The position numbers were made by a program, and so were the translations under genes. The notes under the pieces were generated by a model. The model was not told where the DNA came from. It did not search any database and was given only the letters and a program-made list of their open reading frames with translations. Positions 47,193-55,932 of a stretch of DNA of 64,000 nt are shown here, in pieces; the first letter of the stretch is position 1; each line of letters opens with the position of its first letter. This stretch comes from Nocardia brasiliensis ATCC 700358 (GTDB lineage: Bacteria; Actinomycetota; Actinomycetes; Mycobacteriales; Mycobacteriaceae), in assembly GCF_000250675.2 (NCBI RefSeq), contig NC_018681.1:8246001-8310000 (forward strand). Reading direction: 5' to 3'.

Positions 47193-50100
47193 CGGGCGGC
47201 CGATGCCTCGGTGGCGGTGGTGAGATCGACTGCGCCCTGGGCCTTTCCGTCCAAGGCGAGCAGCAGGTCGGCGACGTATTGGAGCAGCACGACATCGCGG
47301 ACCCGGTCGGCGCCGACACTGTCCTCGACCCGCGGCAGCGGTAGCGAGATCACCCCGCTCGCCGCGCGATACCCGGCGCTCGGGTAGATCCGCTTGAGGC
47401 GCATCTGCTTGGAATCGGGCAGATGCAGCGGCGAGATCTTCAATGTCGTTCCGGTGACCGCGATTTCGGTGACCTCGTACTCGCGGGCCAGCAGCCGCAG
47501 CTTCGCCACCGAGACCAGGCGGCCGACCTCCACCGGCAGCGGACCGTAGCGGTCGACGAGTTCCTCGACGACCGAGGCCAGGGACGAATCATCCTGTGCC
47601 GAGGCGAGTTTGCGGTACGCCTCGAGCCGCAGCCGGTCGCTGGCGATGTAGTCCGGCGGGATATGCGCGTCGACGGGGAGATCGATCCGGACTTCCTTCG
47701 GCTCCTCGGTGACGATCGGCTTACCGTCCGCGGCGGCCCGGTACGCCTCCACCGCCTCGCCGACCAGGCGGACGTACAGGTCGAAGCCGACGCCCGCGAC
47801 GTGACCCGACTGCTCGGCGCCGAGCACGTTGCCCGCGCCACGGATCTCGAGGTCCTTCATCGCGACCGCCATGCCCGCGCCGAGGTCGGAATTCTGCGCG
47901 ATGGTGGCCAACCGGTCGTAGGCGGTTTCGGTGAGCGGCTTCTCCGGCGGGTACAGGAAGTAGGCGTAGCCGCGTTCCCGGCTGCGCCCGACCCGGCCGC
48001 GCAGCTGATGCAGCTGCGAAAGACCCAGCGCGTCGGCGCGTTCCACGATCAGGGTGTTGGCGTTGGAGATGTCCAGGCCGGTCTCGATGATGGTGGTGCA
48101 GATGAGCACGTCGAATTCGCGCTCCCAGAAACCGGCGACGGTGGATTCGAGCGCGTCCTCGTTCATCTGACCGTGCGCGACCGCGACCCGCGCCTCCGGC
48201 ACCAGATCCCGAATCCGCTTGGCCGCCTTGTCGATCGAGGACACCCGGTTGTGCACGTAGAAGACCTGGCCGTCCCGCAGCAACTCGCGCCGGATCGCGG
48301 CGGTCACCTGCTTGTCGTTGTACCCGCCGACATAGGTGAGCACCGGGTGCCGTTCCTCGGGCGGGGTGAGGATGGTCGACATCTCACGGATGCCGGCCAG
48401 GCTCATCTCCAGGGTGCGCGGAATCGGCGTCGCGGACATGGTGAGCACGTCGACGTGGGTGCGCAGGGCCTTGATGTGTTCCTTGTGCTCGACGCCGAAC
48501 CGCTGTTCCTCGTCGACCACCACCAGCCCCAGGTCCTTCCAGCGCACGCCGGTCTGGAGCAGGCGGTGCGTACCCACCACGATGTCGACGCTGCCGTCGG
48601 CCATTCCCTCCATGACCGCGCGCGCATCGGCCGGATCGGTGAACCGGGACAGGCCCTTCACGGTGATCGGGAAGCCCGCGACGCGCTCGGTGAAGGTTTG
48701 CAGATGTTGTTGCGCCAGCAGCGTGGTCGGCACCAGTACGACGACCTGCTTGCCGTCCTGCACCGCCTTGAACGCGGCACGCACCGCGATCTCGGTCTTG
48801 CCGTAGCCGACGTCGCCGCACACCACGCGGTCCATCGGAACCGGCTTCTCCATATCCGATTTGACCTCGGCGATGGCGGTCATCTGGTCGACGGTCTCGG
48901 TGAACGCGAACGCGTCCTCCATCTCCTGCTGCCACGGGGTGTCCGGCCCGAAGGCGTGCCCCGGCGCGGCCTGGCGGGCCGCGTAGAGCTGCACCAACTC
49001 CCCGGCGATCTCGCGAACCGCCTTGCGCGCCTTGCGTTTCGTATTCGCCCAGTCCGAGCCGCCCAGCTTGGACAGGCTCGGCATCTCACCGCCGACATAG
49101 CGGGAGAGCTGATCGAGCGACTCCATCGGCACGAACAGCCGGTCGCCCGGCTGGCCGCGCTTGCCCGGCGCGTACTCGATGACGAGGTACTCCCGCCGGG
49201 CACCGCCGACGGTGCGTTCGATCATCTCGACGAACCGGCCGATGCCGTGCTGGTCGTGCACCACCATGTCGCCCGCGTTCAACGCCAGCGGGTCGACCTG
49301 GTTGCGCCGCTTGGCCGGCAGCCGCTTGCCCTCGCCGGGCGCGGTGACCCGATTGCCGGTGAGATCGGACTCGGCTACCACGACGAGTCCGGCGTCATCG
49401 AAGATCAGACCGTCGTGCAACGAACCGCACAGCACGCCGACCAGCCCGGGCGCCGGCTCGGCGCCGGGGTCCAGCGCCGCGGCGGGCACGTCGGCGTCGG
49501 CCAGGCGTTCCAGAATGCGTTGCGCCGTACCGTGTCCGGCCACCACGACCACCGCGCGGCCGCCGGTGGCCACGTGCGCGCGCAACGAGGCGAAGATGGT
49601 CGCGACGAGTTCGTCGGAGCCGCGCGCGGCGGGGCCGGCCAGCACCGGCAGCACCACCTCCGCGGGGTCGCCGGAGGTGAGCGGCGTGAGCGTCCACCAG
49701 GGCAGGTCCTGCTGATCGGCGCTCTCGTGCACGGTGGACAGCGGGCGGTAACCGGAGGCGGCCAGGTCTAGGCCGTGCGCGCCCAACGGCGCGGCCGCCC
49801 CGAACGACGCCGCGGTCCAGGACGCCTCCAGGAACTCCTCGCCGGTCCGCACCAGGTCGGCGGCGCGGGTGCGGATCTTCTCCGGATCGCACAGCAGCAC
49901 ATGGGTTCCCGCGGGCAGCACCTCGGTGAGCAGGCACAGCTCGCCGGGTTGCAGCACCGGGAGCAGGGCCTCCATACCGTCCACCGGGACGCCCTGGGCC
50001 AGCTTCTCCAGCATCTCGACCAGGGCGGCGTCGGCCGCGTTGGCGACCGCGACCTCGGCCGCCCGGGCGCGCACCGCATCGGTGAGCAACAGCTCGCGAC

Positions 50101-50803
50101 ACGGCGGCGCGACGACGACCTCGACCGGCACCTCGCTCAGCGAGCGCTGATCGGCGACCGCGAACGGGCGCAGCTCGGTGATCTCGTCGCCCCAGAACTC
50201 CACGCGCACCGGATGATCCGCGGTCGGCGGGAAGAGGTCGAGGATGCCGCCGCGCACCGCGAACTCGCCGCGCTTGCCGACCATGTCGACCCGGCTGTAA
50301 GCGAATTCGACCAGGCGCGTGAGCAATTCGTCGAAGTCCAGTTCGGCGCCGACGCGCAGCACCACCGGTTCGATATCGCCGAGCCCGCCGGCCATCGGCT
50401 GCATCAGCGAGCGCACGGTGGTCACCACCACGCGCAGCGGCTCGGCGAAGATCGGGTCGTCGGGGTGGGCCAGCCTGCGCAGCACCTCGAGCCTGCGCCC
50501 GACCGTGTCCGCGCCCGGCGAGAGCCGCTCGTGCGGCAGGGTTTCCCAGGAGGGGAACTGCGCGACCGTATCGCCCAGCATCTCGGCCAGCTCCACGGTC
50601 AGATCATCGGCCTCGCGACCGTTCGCCGTGACCACCACCAGCGGCCGCTTCGCCGCGATCGCCGCGGCGACGAACGGGCGTACCGCGGACGGGGCCACCA
50701 GCTCGACCGACGACTTGCCGACCAGCTCGGTGACGGTCTGCAACGCGGCATCCGCACCGGCGACCGCCGCCAGTCCGGCCAGCGGTGGACGATGGGTCGA
50801 CAT
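47189..50803 (-). CDS. mfd: transcription-repair coupling factor Mfd
   Basis: A 1204-residue translocase. It has a UvrB-homology N-terminus (KRPLVVVTANGREADDLTVE, FPSWETLPHERLSPGADTVG), the RNAP-interaction domain (LNAGDMVVHDQHGIGRFVEM) and RecG-like helicase motifs: VCGDVGYGKTEIAVRAAFKA (Walker A), LVVVDEEQRFGVEHKEHIKA (DEEQ box) and LSQLHQLRGRVGRSRERGYA. The TRCF C-terminal domain closes it. It removes stalled RNA polymerase and recruits UvrA. ATG 50803 has AGGAG 6 bases upstream. Synteny matches Rv1020. Confidence 0.97.
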   Translation of the reverse strand: MSTHRPPLAGLAAVAGADAALQTVTELVGKSSVELVAPSAVRPFVAAAIAAKRPLVVVTANGREADDLTVELAEMLGDTVAQFPSWETLPHERLSPGADTVGRRLEVLRRLAHPDDPIFAEPLRVVVTTVRSLMQPMAGGLGDIEPVVLRVGAELDFDELLTRLVEFAYSRVDMVGKRGEFAVRGGILDLFPPTADHPVRVEFWGDEITELRPFAVADQRSLSEVPVEVVVAPPCRELLLTDAVRARAAEVAVANAADAALVEMLEKLAQGVPVDGMEALLPVLQPGELCLLTEVLPAGTHVLLCDPEKIRTRAADLVRTGEEFLEASWTAASFGAAAPLGAHGLDLAASGYRPLSTVHESADQQDLPWWTLTPLTSGDPAEVVLPVLAGPAARGSDELVATIFASLRAHVATGGRAVVVVAGHGTAQRILERLADADVPAAALDPGAEPAPGLVGVLCGSLHDGLIFDDAGLVVVAESDLTGNRVTAPGEGKRLPAKRRNQVDPLALNAGDMVVHDQHGIGRFVEMIERTVGGARREYLVIEYAPGKRGQPGDRLFVPMESLDQLSRYVGGEMPSLSKLGGSDWANTKRKARKAVREIAGELVQLYAARQAAPGHAFGPDTPWQQEMEDAFAFTETVDQMTAIAEVKSDMEKPVPMDRVVCGDVGYGKTEIAVRAAFKAVQDGKQVVVLVPTTLLAQQHLQTFTERVAGFPITVKGLSRFTDPADARAVMEGMADGSVDIVVGTHRLLQTGVRWKDLGLVVVDEEQRFGVEHKEHIKALRTHVDVLTMSATPIPRTLEMSLAGIREMSTILTPPEERHPVLTYVGGYNDKQVTAAIRRELLRDGQVFYVHNRVSSIDKAAKRIRDLVPEARVAVAHGQMNEDALESTVAGFWEREFDVLICTTIIETGLDISNANTLIVERADALGLSQLHQLRGRVGRSRERGYAYFLYPPEKPLTETAYDRLATIAQNSDLGAGMAVAMKDLEIRGAGNVLGAEQSGHVAGVGFDLYVRLVGEAVEAYRAAADGKPIVTEEPKEVRIDLPVDAHIPPDYIASDRLRLEAYRKLASAQDDSSLASVVEELVDRYGPLPVEVGRLVSVAKLRLLAREYEVTEIAVTGTTLKISPLHLPDSKQMRLKRIYPSAGYRAASGVISLPLPRVEDSVGADRVRDVVLLQYVADLLLALDGKAQGAVDLTTATEASAAR

Positions 50804-50885
50804 GAACAACTCCTGAGCTCAAGCTGCGGTTTCGAGCGGCCAGCCAAAGTTTAGCCAGTGCCGCCGACACCGTGAGCTCGGGCTG

Positions 50886-51533
50886 CTAGGGCACGTAGCG
50901 GCGCAGGCGCCTGGCGGCGAACTCGCGGAAGTAGGCGAGCTTTTCGGCCGGGACGATCGAGGGGAGCAGGAAGTACCAGACGCGTTCCATGCGGGTCGCC
51001 ATCTGGTCGATCGACTCGGTGCCGACGGCGATGATGTGCACGCCCGCGGTCATCTCCTGCAACAGCATGCCGATCACCTCGGCGTCGAGCTCCGGCTGCA
51101 AATCGCCCTGGGCGATGGCTCTTTCGGAGAGGACGCGGTAGGTGTCGCCCCAGGTCTTGGCGATGTTGTCGCCCTGGGCGCCGCGATAGTCGCCGATCTG
51201 ATGGGTCAGCTTGAGCATCGCGCCGACCATCGGATCGTTCATCGACAGATCCGCGACCACGTAGGTGATCCCGATGCACGCCTCCAGCGCGGGCACCCGG
51301 GGATCGAAGAAACCCTGGCACGAGCTGACCAGTCGCTCGTTGCCCTGATCGACCACCGCGCGCGCCAGCTCTTCCTTCGAGCCGAAGTGAAAGTACAAGG
51401 CGCCCTTGGTCACATTGGACTGCGCGATGATCTCGCTCAGACTCGCGTTCGCGTAACCCAAGCGCAGAAAGACATCGGCAGCGCCCGCAAGAACGGAGTC
51501 GCGGGTGATCTCCGCGCGCGCTTGCCTAGCCAT
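50886..51533 (-). CDS. TetR-family regulator, ScbR/gamma-butyrolactone-receptor-like
   Basis: A 215-residue regulator. The opening ARQARAEITRDSVLAGAADV and IIAQSNVTKGALYFHFGSKE with EELARAVVDQG follow the ScbR/ArpA receptor pattern (RQxRAxxTRxxILxAA; TKGALYFHFxSKExLA). These bind small-molecule hormones in streptomycetes; homologues without a synthase are widespread. No butenolide synthase gene is nearby. Its own upstream region has two GAAGTAGACCGAC direct repeats, likely operators. In M. tuberculosis a single TetR gene lies between mfd and glmU; this one is extra. Confidence 0.85.
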   Translation of the reverse strand: MARQARAEITRDSVLAGAADVFLRLGYANASLSEIIAQSNVTKGALYFHFGSKEELARAVVDQGNERLVSSCQGFFDPRVPALEACIGITYVVADLSMNDPMVGAMLKLTHQIGDYRGAQGDNIAKTWGDTYRVLSERAIAQGDLQPELDAEVIGMLLQEMTAGVHIIAVGTESIDQMATRMERVWYFLLPSIVPAEKLAYFREFAARRLRRYVP

Positions 51534-51568
51534 CAGATCCGCCTGTCATCCTAAAAACCAGCCATCCT

Positions 51569-51599
51569 GAAGTAGACCGACATCACGAAGTAGACCGAC
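51569..51599. promoter_or_regulatory. direct repeats GAAGTAGACCGAC x2, probable operator
   Basis: The 13-mer occurs at 51569-51581 and 51587-51599, 18 bp apart centre to centre (near two helical turns). The second copy extends to AAGTAGACCGACTT, with AAGT/ACTT inverted ends. It lies 36-66 bases upstream of the ScbR-like start, so autoregulation is likely. Confidence 0.65.
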
Positions 51600-51766
51600 T
51601 TACCGCCCGAACAGCACCCAAAGGATGGGTGAACCGTACCACCAGGCGGGCCCTCGGCAGTCAATTCGAGCATTCGACCGGACCCGCTTCGCAATTCGCT
51701 GGTTAACAACCTGCGCTCACCCGCCCCGCAGGCTCCGCAAGCTCCACCTGCTGCCATCCCCGTGAG

Positions 51767-52420
51767 TCACTCCTCGATACCGGTGCGCCACTCCGAGCTG
51801 AGATGCGGGTCGGCCTCCAGATGGCTCAGCCCGTTCCAGCACAGATTCACCAGATGCACGGCGACAACCTCTTTCGAGGGTTTGCGCTCGTCCAGCCACC
51901 AGGTGGCCGCGGTGGCCACCTGCCCGACCAGCGCCTGGGCGTAGAGCGTGGCCAGGCTGGTGTCGAAGCCGCGGCGCTCGAAATCTCCGGCGAGGATGTG
52001 CGCCACCTGGTTCACCGCCTCGTTGAGCAGGCTGGAGTAGCGGCCCTCGGCATTGCCGGCGGGCTGATCGCGCACCAGGATCCGGAAACCGTCGGTGCGT
52101 TCCTCGATGTAGGTCAGCAGCGCGAGCGCGACCTGTTCGAGGCGGACCCGGGACCGGTTCTGGGTGAGCGAGGACACGATCATGTCCAGCAGCATGGACA
52201 TCTCACGATCCACGACGACGGCGTACAACCCCTCCTTGCCGCCGAAGTGTTCGTACACCACGGGTTTGGAGACCTGCGCGCGCTGCGCGATCTCCTCGAT
52301 CGACGTGGCGTCGTAACCGCGTTCGGCGAACAGCGCGCGACCGATCTCGATCAGCTGCTGCCTGCGCTGGGTACCTGTCATCCGCGGACGCGGCGCCCGC
52401 TGCGTCTCGCTCCCCGACAT
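51767..52420 (-). CDS. TetR-family regulator (Rv1019-position homologue)
   Basis: A 217-residue TetR protein. The helix-turn-helix is RRQQLIEIGRALFAERGYDA, SIEEIAQRAQVSKPVVYEHF, GGKEGLYAVVVDREM. The C-terminal domain is helical with LTYIEERTDGFRILVRDQPA and LVNLCWNGLSHLE near the end, common in mycobacterial TetRs. Position between mfd and glmU equals Rv1019. ATG 52420 has GGGAGG about 10 bases upstream; GTG 52426 is an alternative. Target unknown; possibly itself and its downstream neighbours. Confidence 0.88.
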   Translation of the reverse strand: MSGSETQRAPRPRMTGTQRRQQLIEIGRALFAERGYDATSIEEIAQRAQVSKPVVYEHFGGKEGLYAVVVDREMSMLLDMIVSSLTQNRSRVRLEQVALALLTYIEERTDGFRILVRDQPAGNAEGRYSSLLNEAVNQVAHILAGDFERRGFDTSLATLYAQALVGQVATAATWWLDERKPSKEVVAVHLVNLCWNGLSHLEADPHLSSEWRTGIEE

Positions 52421-52711
52421 CGCCACTCCGCCTCCCTTCGCTGCCGAACTCCGCCTGACCTAACTGTTCCAGACAGCTCGCCGCTTCGCCCGCTCTCCCC
52501 CGCAACTGCGCGTTTTCCGCGCCGCCTACGAGCTGAATGTGCCTGGTGGGTAACCTCGATCCGGAGCAGCTCGCGGGCCGCGCCGGGTGATCTTCGCCCG
52601 ACTCGCGTCTGGCGTCGAACTCGGCATTCGCCGAGATGCGGAACAATATGCGAGGATCTTCCTCGTGCCGTGGTACAGCGGCGGGTGTTTCCCGATCCGC
52701 CGATGTGACAA

Positions 52712-52782
52712 TCCGCCGTGGTGTAATGGCAGCACCTCTGATTTTGGTTCAGATAGTTCAGGTTCGAGTCCTGGCGGCGGAG
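52712..52782 (+). tRNA. tRNA-Gln (UUG)
   Basis: Complete cloverleaf: acceptor TCCGCCG/CGGCGGA, D arm GTGTAATGGCAGCAC, anticodon stem TCTGA/TCAGA with loop TTTTGGT (UUG), T arm with TTCGAGT, discriminator G and no encoded CCA. Stands upstream of glmU, as in other Mycobacteriales. Confidence 0.95.
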
Positions 52783-52788
52783 CTCGGC

Positions 52789-52887
52789 AGCACGATGACT
52801 ATCGTTGGCCCCGCACATCAGCGCCCAGCGCAGCAGATCCCAGCACGATGAGCGCCCTAGCACGATGAGCAGAGCCCAGCACGATGA
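52789..52887 (+). repeat. four copies of AGCACGATGA before glmU
   Basis: The decamer AGCACGATGA occurs at 52789-52798, 52842-52851, 52859-52868 and 52878-52887, all in the same direction, with CC before most copies. They fill the space between tRNA-Gln and the glmU ribosome-binding site. They could be a regulator array, slippage product or part of a leader. Confidence 0.8.
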
Positions 52888-52907
52888 CAGGCAGCGTAGG
52901 GAGATCC

Positions 52908-54398
52908 ATGCCACAGCAGACCGCCGTCGTCGTTCTCGCAGCCGGTGCCGGGACACGAATGCGGTCGAAGACCCCCAAGGTGCTGCATTCGCTGGCCGGT
53001 CGAAGCATGCTCGCGCACGCGCTGCATGCGGCGAACGAGATCGACCCCGCATATCTGATCACCGTGGTCGGCCACGACCGTGAACAGGTGGGCGCCGCGG
53101 TGGCCGCGGTCGCCGACGATCTCGGTCGCGAGATCACCCCCGCCATCCAGGAACAGCAGCTCGGCACCGGGCACGCGGTGCAGTGCGCGCTGGCCGCGCT
53201 GCCCGTCGGCTTCACCGGCGACCTGCTCGTCACCTCCGCCGACGTGCCGCTGCTGGACGGGCACACCCTGTCCGCGCTGCTCGACGAGCACCGCAGCTAC
53301 GCCGAACGTTCCGCGGTCACCGTGCTGACCTTCGTGCCGGACGATCCGAACGGCTACGGCCGCATCGTCCGGGACAGCAACGGTCAGGTCGTCGAGATCG
53401 TCGAACACGCCGACGCCACCCCGGAGCAGGCCGCGATCACCGAGGTCAACTCCGGTGTCTACGCCTTCGACGCGGCGGTGCTGCGCACCATGATCAGCCG
53501 GTTGTCCACCGCGAACGCCCAGCACGAGCTCTACCTGACCGACGTGCTGCGGCTGGCCCGCGAGGCCGGCCACCCGGTGCACGGCGCCCGCCTGGTCGAC
53601 GCCGCCAAGGTGACCGGCGTCAACGATCGGGTCCAGCTGGCGGGCGCGACGAGCACGCTCAATCGCTACATCCTGGAACGGCACATGCGCGCCGGCGTCA
53701 CCATCGTCGATCCCAATTCGACCTGGGTGGACGCGAACGTGCGGATCGGGCGCGACGCCATCCTGCGCCCCGGCGTGCAACTGCTCGGCGACACCGTGAT
53801 CGGTGAGGACGCCGAGATCGGCCCGGACAGCACCCTCACCGATGTGGTGGTGGGCGACGGCGCCCGGGTCGTGCGCACCCACGGGGAGGGCGCGATGATC
53901 GGCCCCGGCGCGGCCATCGGCCCGTTCAGCTACCTGCGCCCGGGCACCGTGGTGGGCAACGCGGGCAAGCTCGGCGCCTTCGTGGAGACCAAGAACGCCT
54001 CGATCGGCGCGCACTCGAAGGTGCCGCATCTGACCTATGTCGGTGACGCCACCATCGGCGAACACAGCAACATCGGCGCGTCCAGCGTGTTCGTGAACTA
54101 CGACGGCGTGAGCAAGCACCACACCACGGTCGGGTCGCATGTGCGAACGGGAAGTGACACGATGTTCGTCGCCCCGGTAACGGTGGGTGACGGGGCGTAT
54201 ACGGCGGCGGGTACTGTACTGCGCAGAAGCGTTCCGCCCGGCGCACTCGCGATATCCGGCGGGCCGCAGAAGAACATCGAGGGCTGGGTGCAGCGGCACC
54301 GCCCCGGAACGGCCGCGGCGCGCGCGGCGGCAGAAGCCAACGCCGCCAAAGAGAATTCCGGTCCGGCAATCGAGCAAAAGGATGGCAAACAGCAGTGA
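52908..54398 (+). CDS. glmU: bifunctional UDP-GlcNAc pyrophosphorylase / GlcN-1-P acetyltransferase
   Basis: A 496-residue enzyme making UDP-GlcNAc for peptidoglycan. The N-terminal uridyltransferase has VVVLAAGAGTRMRSKTPKVL, QQLGTGHAVQCAL and LLVTSADVPLLDG. The C-terminal left-handed beta helix has repeated hexapeptides (TIVDPNSTWVDANVRIGRDA) and the acetyltransferase loop GKLGAFVETKNASIGAHSK. The C-terminal tail is Ala-rich as in mycobacteria. ATG 52908 has AGGGAG 4 bases upstream; ATG 52884 is in frame but lies in a decamer repeat and has no site. The stop overlaps prs. Confidence 0.96.
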   Translation: MPQQTAVVVLAAGAGTRMRSKTPKVLHSLAGRSMLAHALHAANEIDPAYLITVVGHDREQVGAAVAAVADDLGREITPAIQEQQLGTGHAVQCALAALPVGFTGDLLVTSADVPLLDGHTLSALLDEHRSYAERSAVTVLTFVPDDPNGYGRIVRDSNGQVVEIVEHADATPEQAAITEVNSGVYAFDAAVLRTMISRLSTANAQHELYLTDVLRLAREAGHPVHGARLVDAAKVTGVNDRVQLAGATSTLNRYILERHMRAGVTIVDPNSTWVDANVRIGRDAILRPGVQLLGDTVIGEDAEIGPDSTLTDVVVGDGARVVRTHGEGAMIGPGAAIGPFSYLRPGTVVGNAGKLGAFVETKNASIGAHSKVPHLTYVGDATIGEHSNIGASSVFVNYDGVSKHHTTVGSHVRTGSDTMFVAPVTVGDGAYTAAGTVLRRSVPPGALAISGGPQKNIEGWVQRHRPGTAAARAAAEANAAKENSGPAIEQKDGKQQ

Positions 54399-55375
54399 CC
54401 GCGTCATGGATCGACAACCAGAAGAACCTGATGCTCTTCTCGGGACGCGCTCATCCTGAGCTGGCCGAGCAGGTCGCCAAGGAACTCGACGTCCACGTCA
54501 CCCCGCAGACCGCCCGCGACTTCGCCAACGGTGAGATCTTCGTTCGCTTCGAGGAGTCGGTGCGCGGCTCCGACGCGTTCGTGCTGCAGAGCTTCCCCGC
54601 GCCGCTCAACCAGTGGTTGATGGAACAGCTCATCATGATCGACGCGCTCAAGCGCGGTTCGGCCAAGCGGATCACCGCGGTGCTGCCGTTCTACCCGTAT
54701 GCCCGCCAGGACAAGAAGCACCGCGGCCGCGAGCCGATCTCGGCTCGCCTGGTCGCCGACCTGCTCAAGACCGCGGGCGCGGACCGCATCATCACCGTCG
54801 ACCTGCACACCGACCAGATCCAGGGCTTCTTCGACGGCCCCGTCGATCACATGCACGCGCAGCTGCAGCTCGCCGAGTACGTGCGCACGAACTACTCGCT
54901 CGACAACATCACCGTGGTCTCGCCCGACTCCGGCCGGGTCCGCGTCGCGGAGAAGTGGGCCGACTCGCTCGGCGGCTCGCCGCTGGCGTTCATCCACAAG
55001 ACCCGCGACCCGCTGGTGCCGAACCAGGTGAAGTCGAACCGCGTGGTCGGTGAGGTCGAGGGCCGCACCTGCATCCTGATCGACGACATGATCGACACCG
55101 GTGGCACCATCGCGGGCGCGGTGAAGGTGCTCAAGGACGCGGGCGCCGGTGACGTCGTCATCGCGGCGACGCACGGCGTGCTGAGCAACCCGGCCGCGGA
55201 GCGCCTCGCCTCCTGCGGTGCCAAGGAGGTCGTGGTCACCAACACGCTGCCGATCACCGAAGAGAAGAAGTTCCCGCAGCTGACCGTGCTGTCCATCGCC
55301 CCGCTGCTGGCCCGCACCATCCGTGAGGTCTTCGAAAACGGCTCGGTCACCGGCCTTTTCAACGGCAACGCCTGA
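54395..55375 (+). CDS. prs: ribose-phosphate pyrophosphokinase
   Basis: A 326-residue enzyme making PRPP for nucleotides, His, Trp and, in mycolata, decaprenyl-phosphoryl arabinose. Motifs are LFSGRAHPELAEQVAKELDV, DFANGEIFVRFEESVRGSDA, LPFYPYARQDKKHRGREPIS, DRIITVDLHTDQIQGFFDGP and the PRPP loop TCILIDDMIDTGGTIAGAV. GTG 54395 overlaps the glmU stop by 4 bases (GTGA), so both are one operon. A strong terminator follows. Confidence 0.97.
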   Translation: MTASWIDNQKNLMLFSGRAHPELAEQVAKELDVHVTPQTARDFANGEIFVRFEESVRGSDAFVLQSFPAPLNQWLMEQLIMIDALKRGSAKRITAVLPFYPYARQDKKHRGREPISARLVADLLKTAGADRIITVDLHTDQIQGFFDGPVDHMHAQLQLAEYVRTNYSLDNITVVSPDSGRVRVAEKWADSLGGSPLAFIHKTRDPLVPNQVKSNRVVGEVEGRTCILIDDMIDTGGTIAGAVKVLKDAGAGDVVIAATHGVLSNPAAERLASCGAKEVVVTNTLPITEEKKFPQLTVLSIAPLLARTIREVFENGSVTGLFNGNA

Positions 55376-55413
55376 CCGCATCTCCGCGTCTCAGGTAGTA
55401 CGCAGATAGTTCG

Positions 55414-55448
55414 AAAGGTGGCCCCGGTCGACGACCGGGGCCACCTTT
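55414..55448 (+). terminator. intrinsic terminator after prs
   Basis: AAAGGTGGCCCCGGTC pairs with GACCGGGGCCACCTTT (16-bp perfect stem, 3-base loop) and is followed by GTTTG. It lies 38 bases after the prs stop. Confidence 0.9.
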
Positions 55449-55498
55449 GTTTGCCCGGCTTCGGTGGCCGGAACCGATTCGCGGGGATACTGGGTGGT

Positions 55499-55759
55499 AT
55501 GGACCGTGAACCGTTGGATACCGATATGGGCGATGACGACCAGGCCGACGAGATCCGCGAGTACGAGCGCAATATCGAGGATCCGCCGGACGACCTGCGG
55601 ATTCGCTACCGTGAAAACGACGACGACGGCAGGCTCGGGATCGGCGACGAGCTGAACCAGGAATGGACCGCGCGCGGGCAGCGCGCCGAGGACGCGGCGG
55701 AAGACGATCGGCCAGGCGAGGTAGCGGCCGTGGAAATTGTCGACGACGCGGATCTCTGA
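55499..55759 (+). CDS. small acidic hypothetical protein
   Basis: An 86-residue, very acidic protein (MDREPLDTDMGDDDQADEIR, EYERNIEDPPDDLRIRYREN, DGRLGIGDELNQEW). The upstream GGGTGGT is a moderate ribosome-binding site. No family was recognised. The charge-rich, well-formed composition without stop or frame break suggests a real gene. It lies alone after the prs terminator. Confidence 0.5.
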   Translation: MDREPLDTDMGDDDQADEIREYERNIEDPPDDLRIRYRENDDDGRLGIGDELNQEWTARGQRAEDAAEDDRPGEVAAVEIVDDADL

Positions 55760-55932
55760 CCCGCGAGTGCGCACCGAGCGGCCCGCGACGCGCGGGCACC
55801 GCTCGGCGTAATCGGCGATGACTGTCGGTCGGTCGTGGTACGCATAACGGAGTATTCGGACCAACCGCGCGTAGCCGCAGCGTTGACGACGGCACGCGAA
55901 AGGCGGCGACCGGACGTTACGAGGAGGGTGCG

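Noticed and set aside
47423..49771. A 782-codon open frame antisense to mfd
   Set aside because: It mirrors the codon positions of mfd; its product is His/Arg/Gln-rich with no family resemblance, a usual artefact of high-GC genes.
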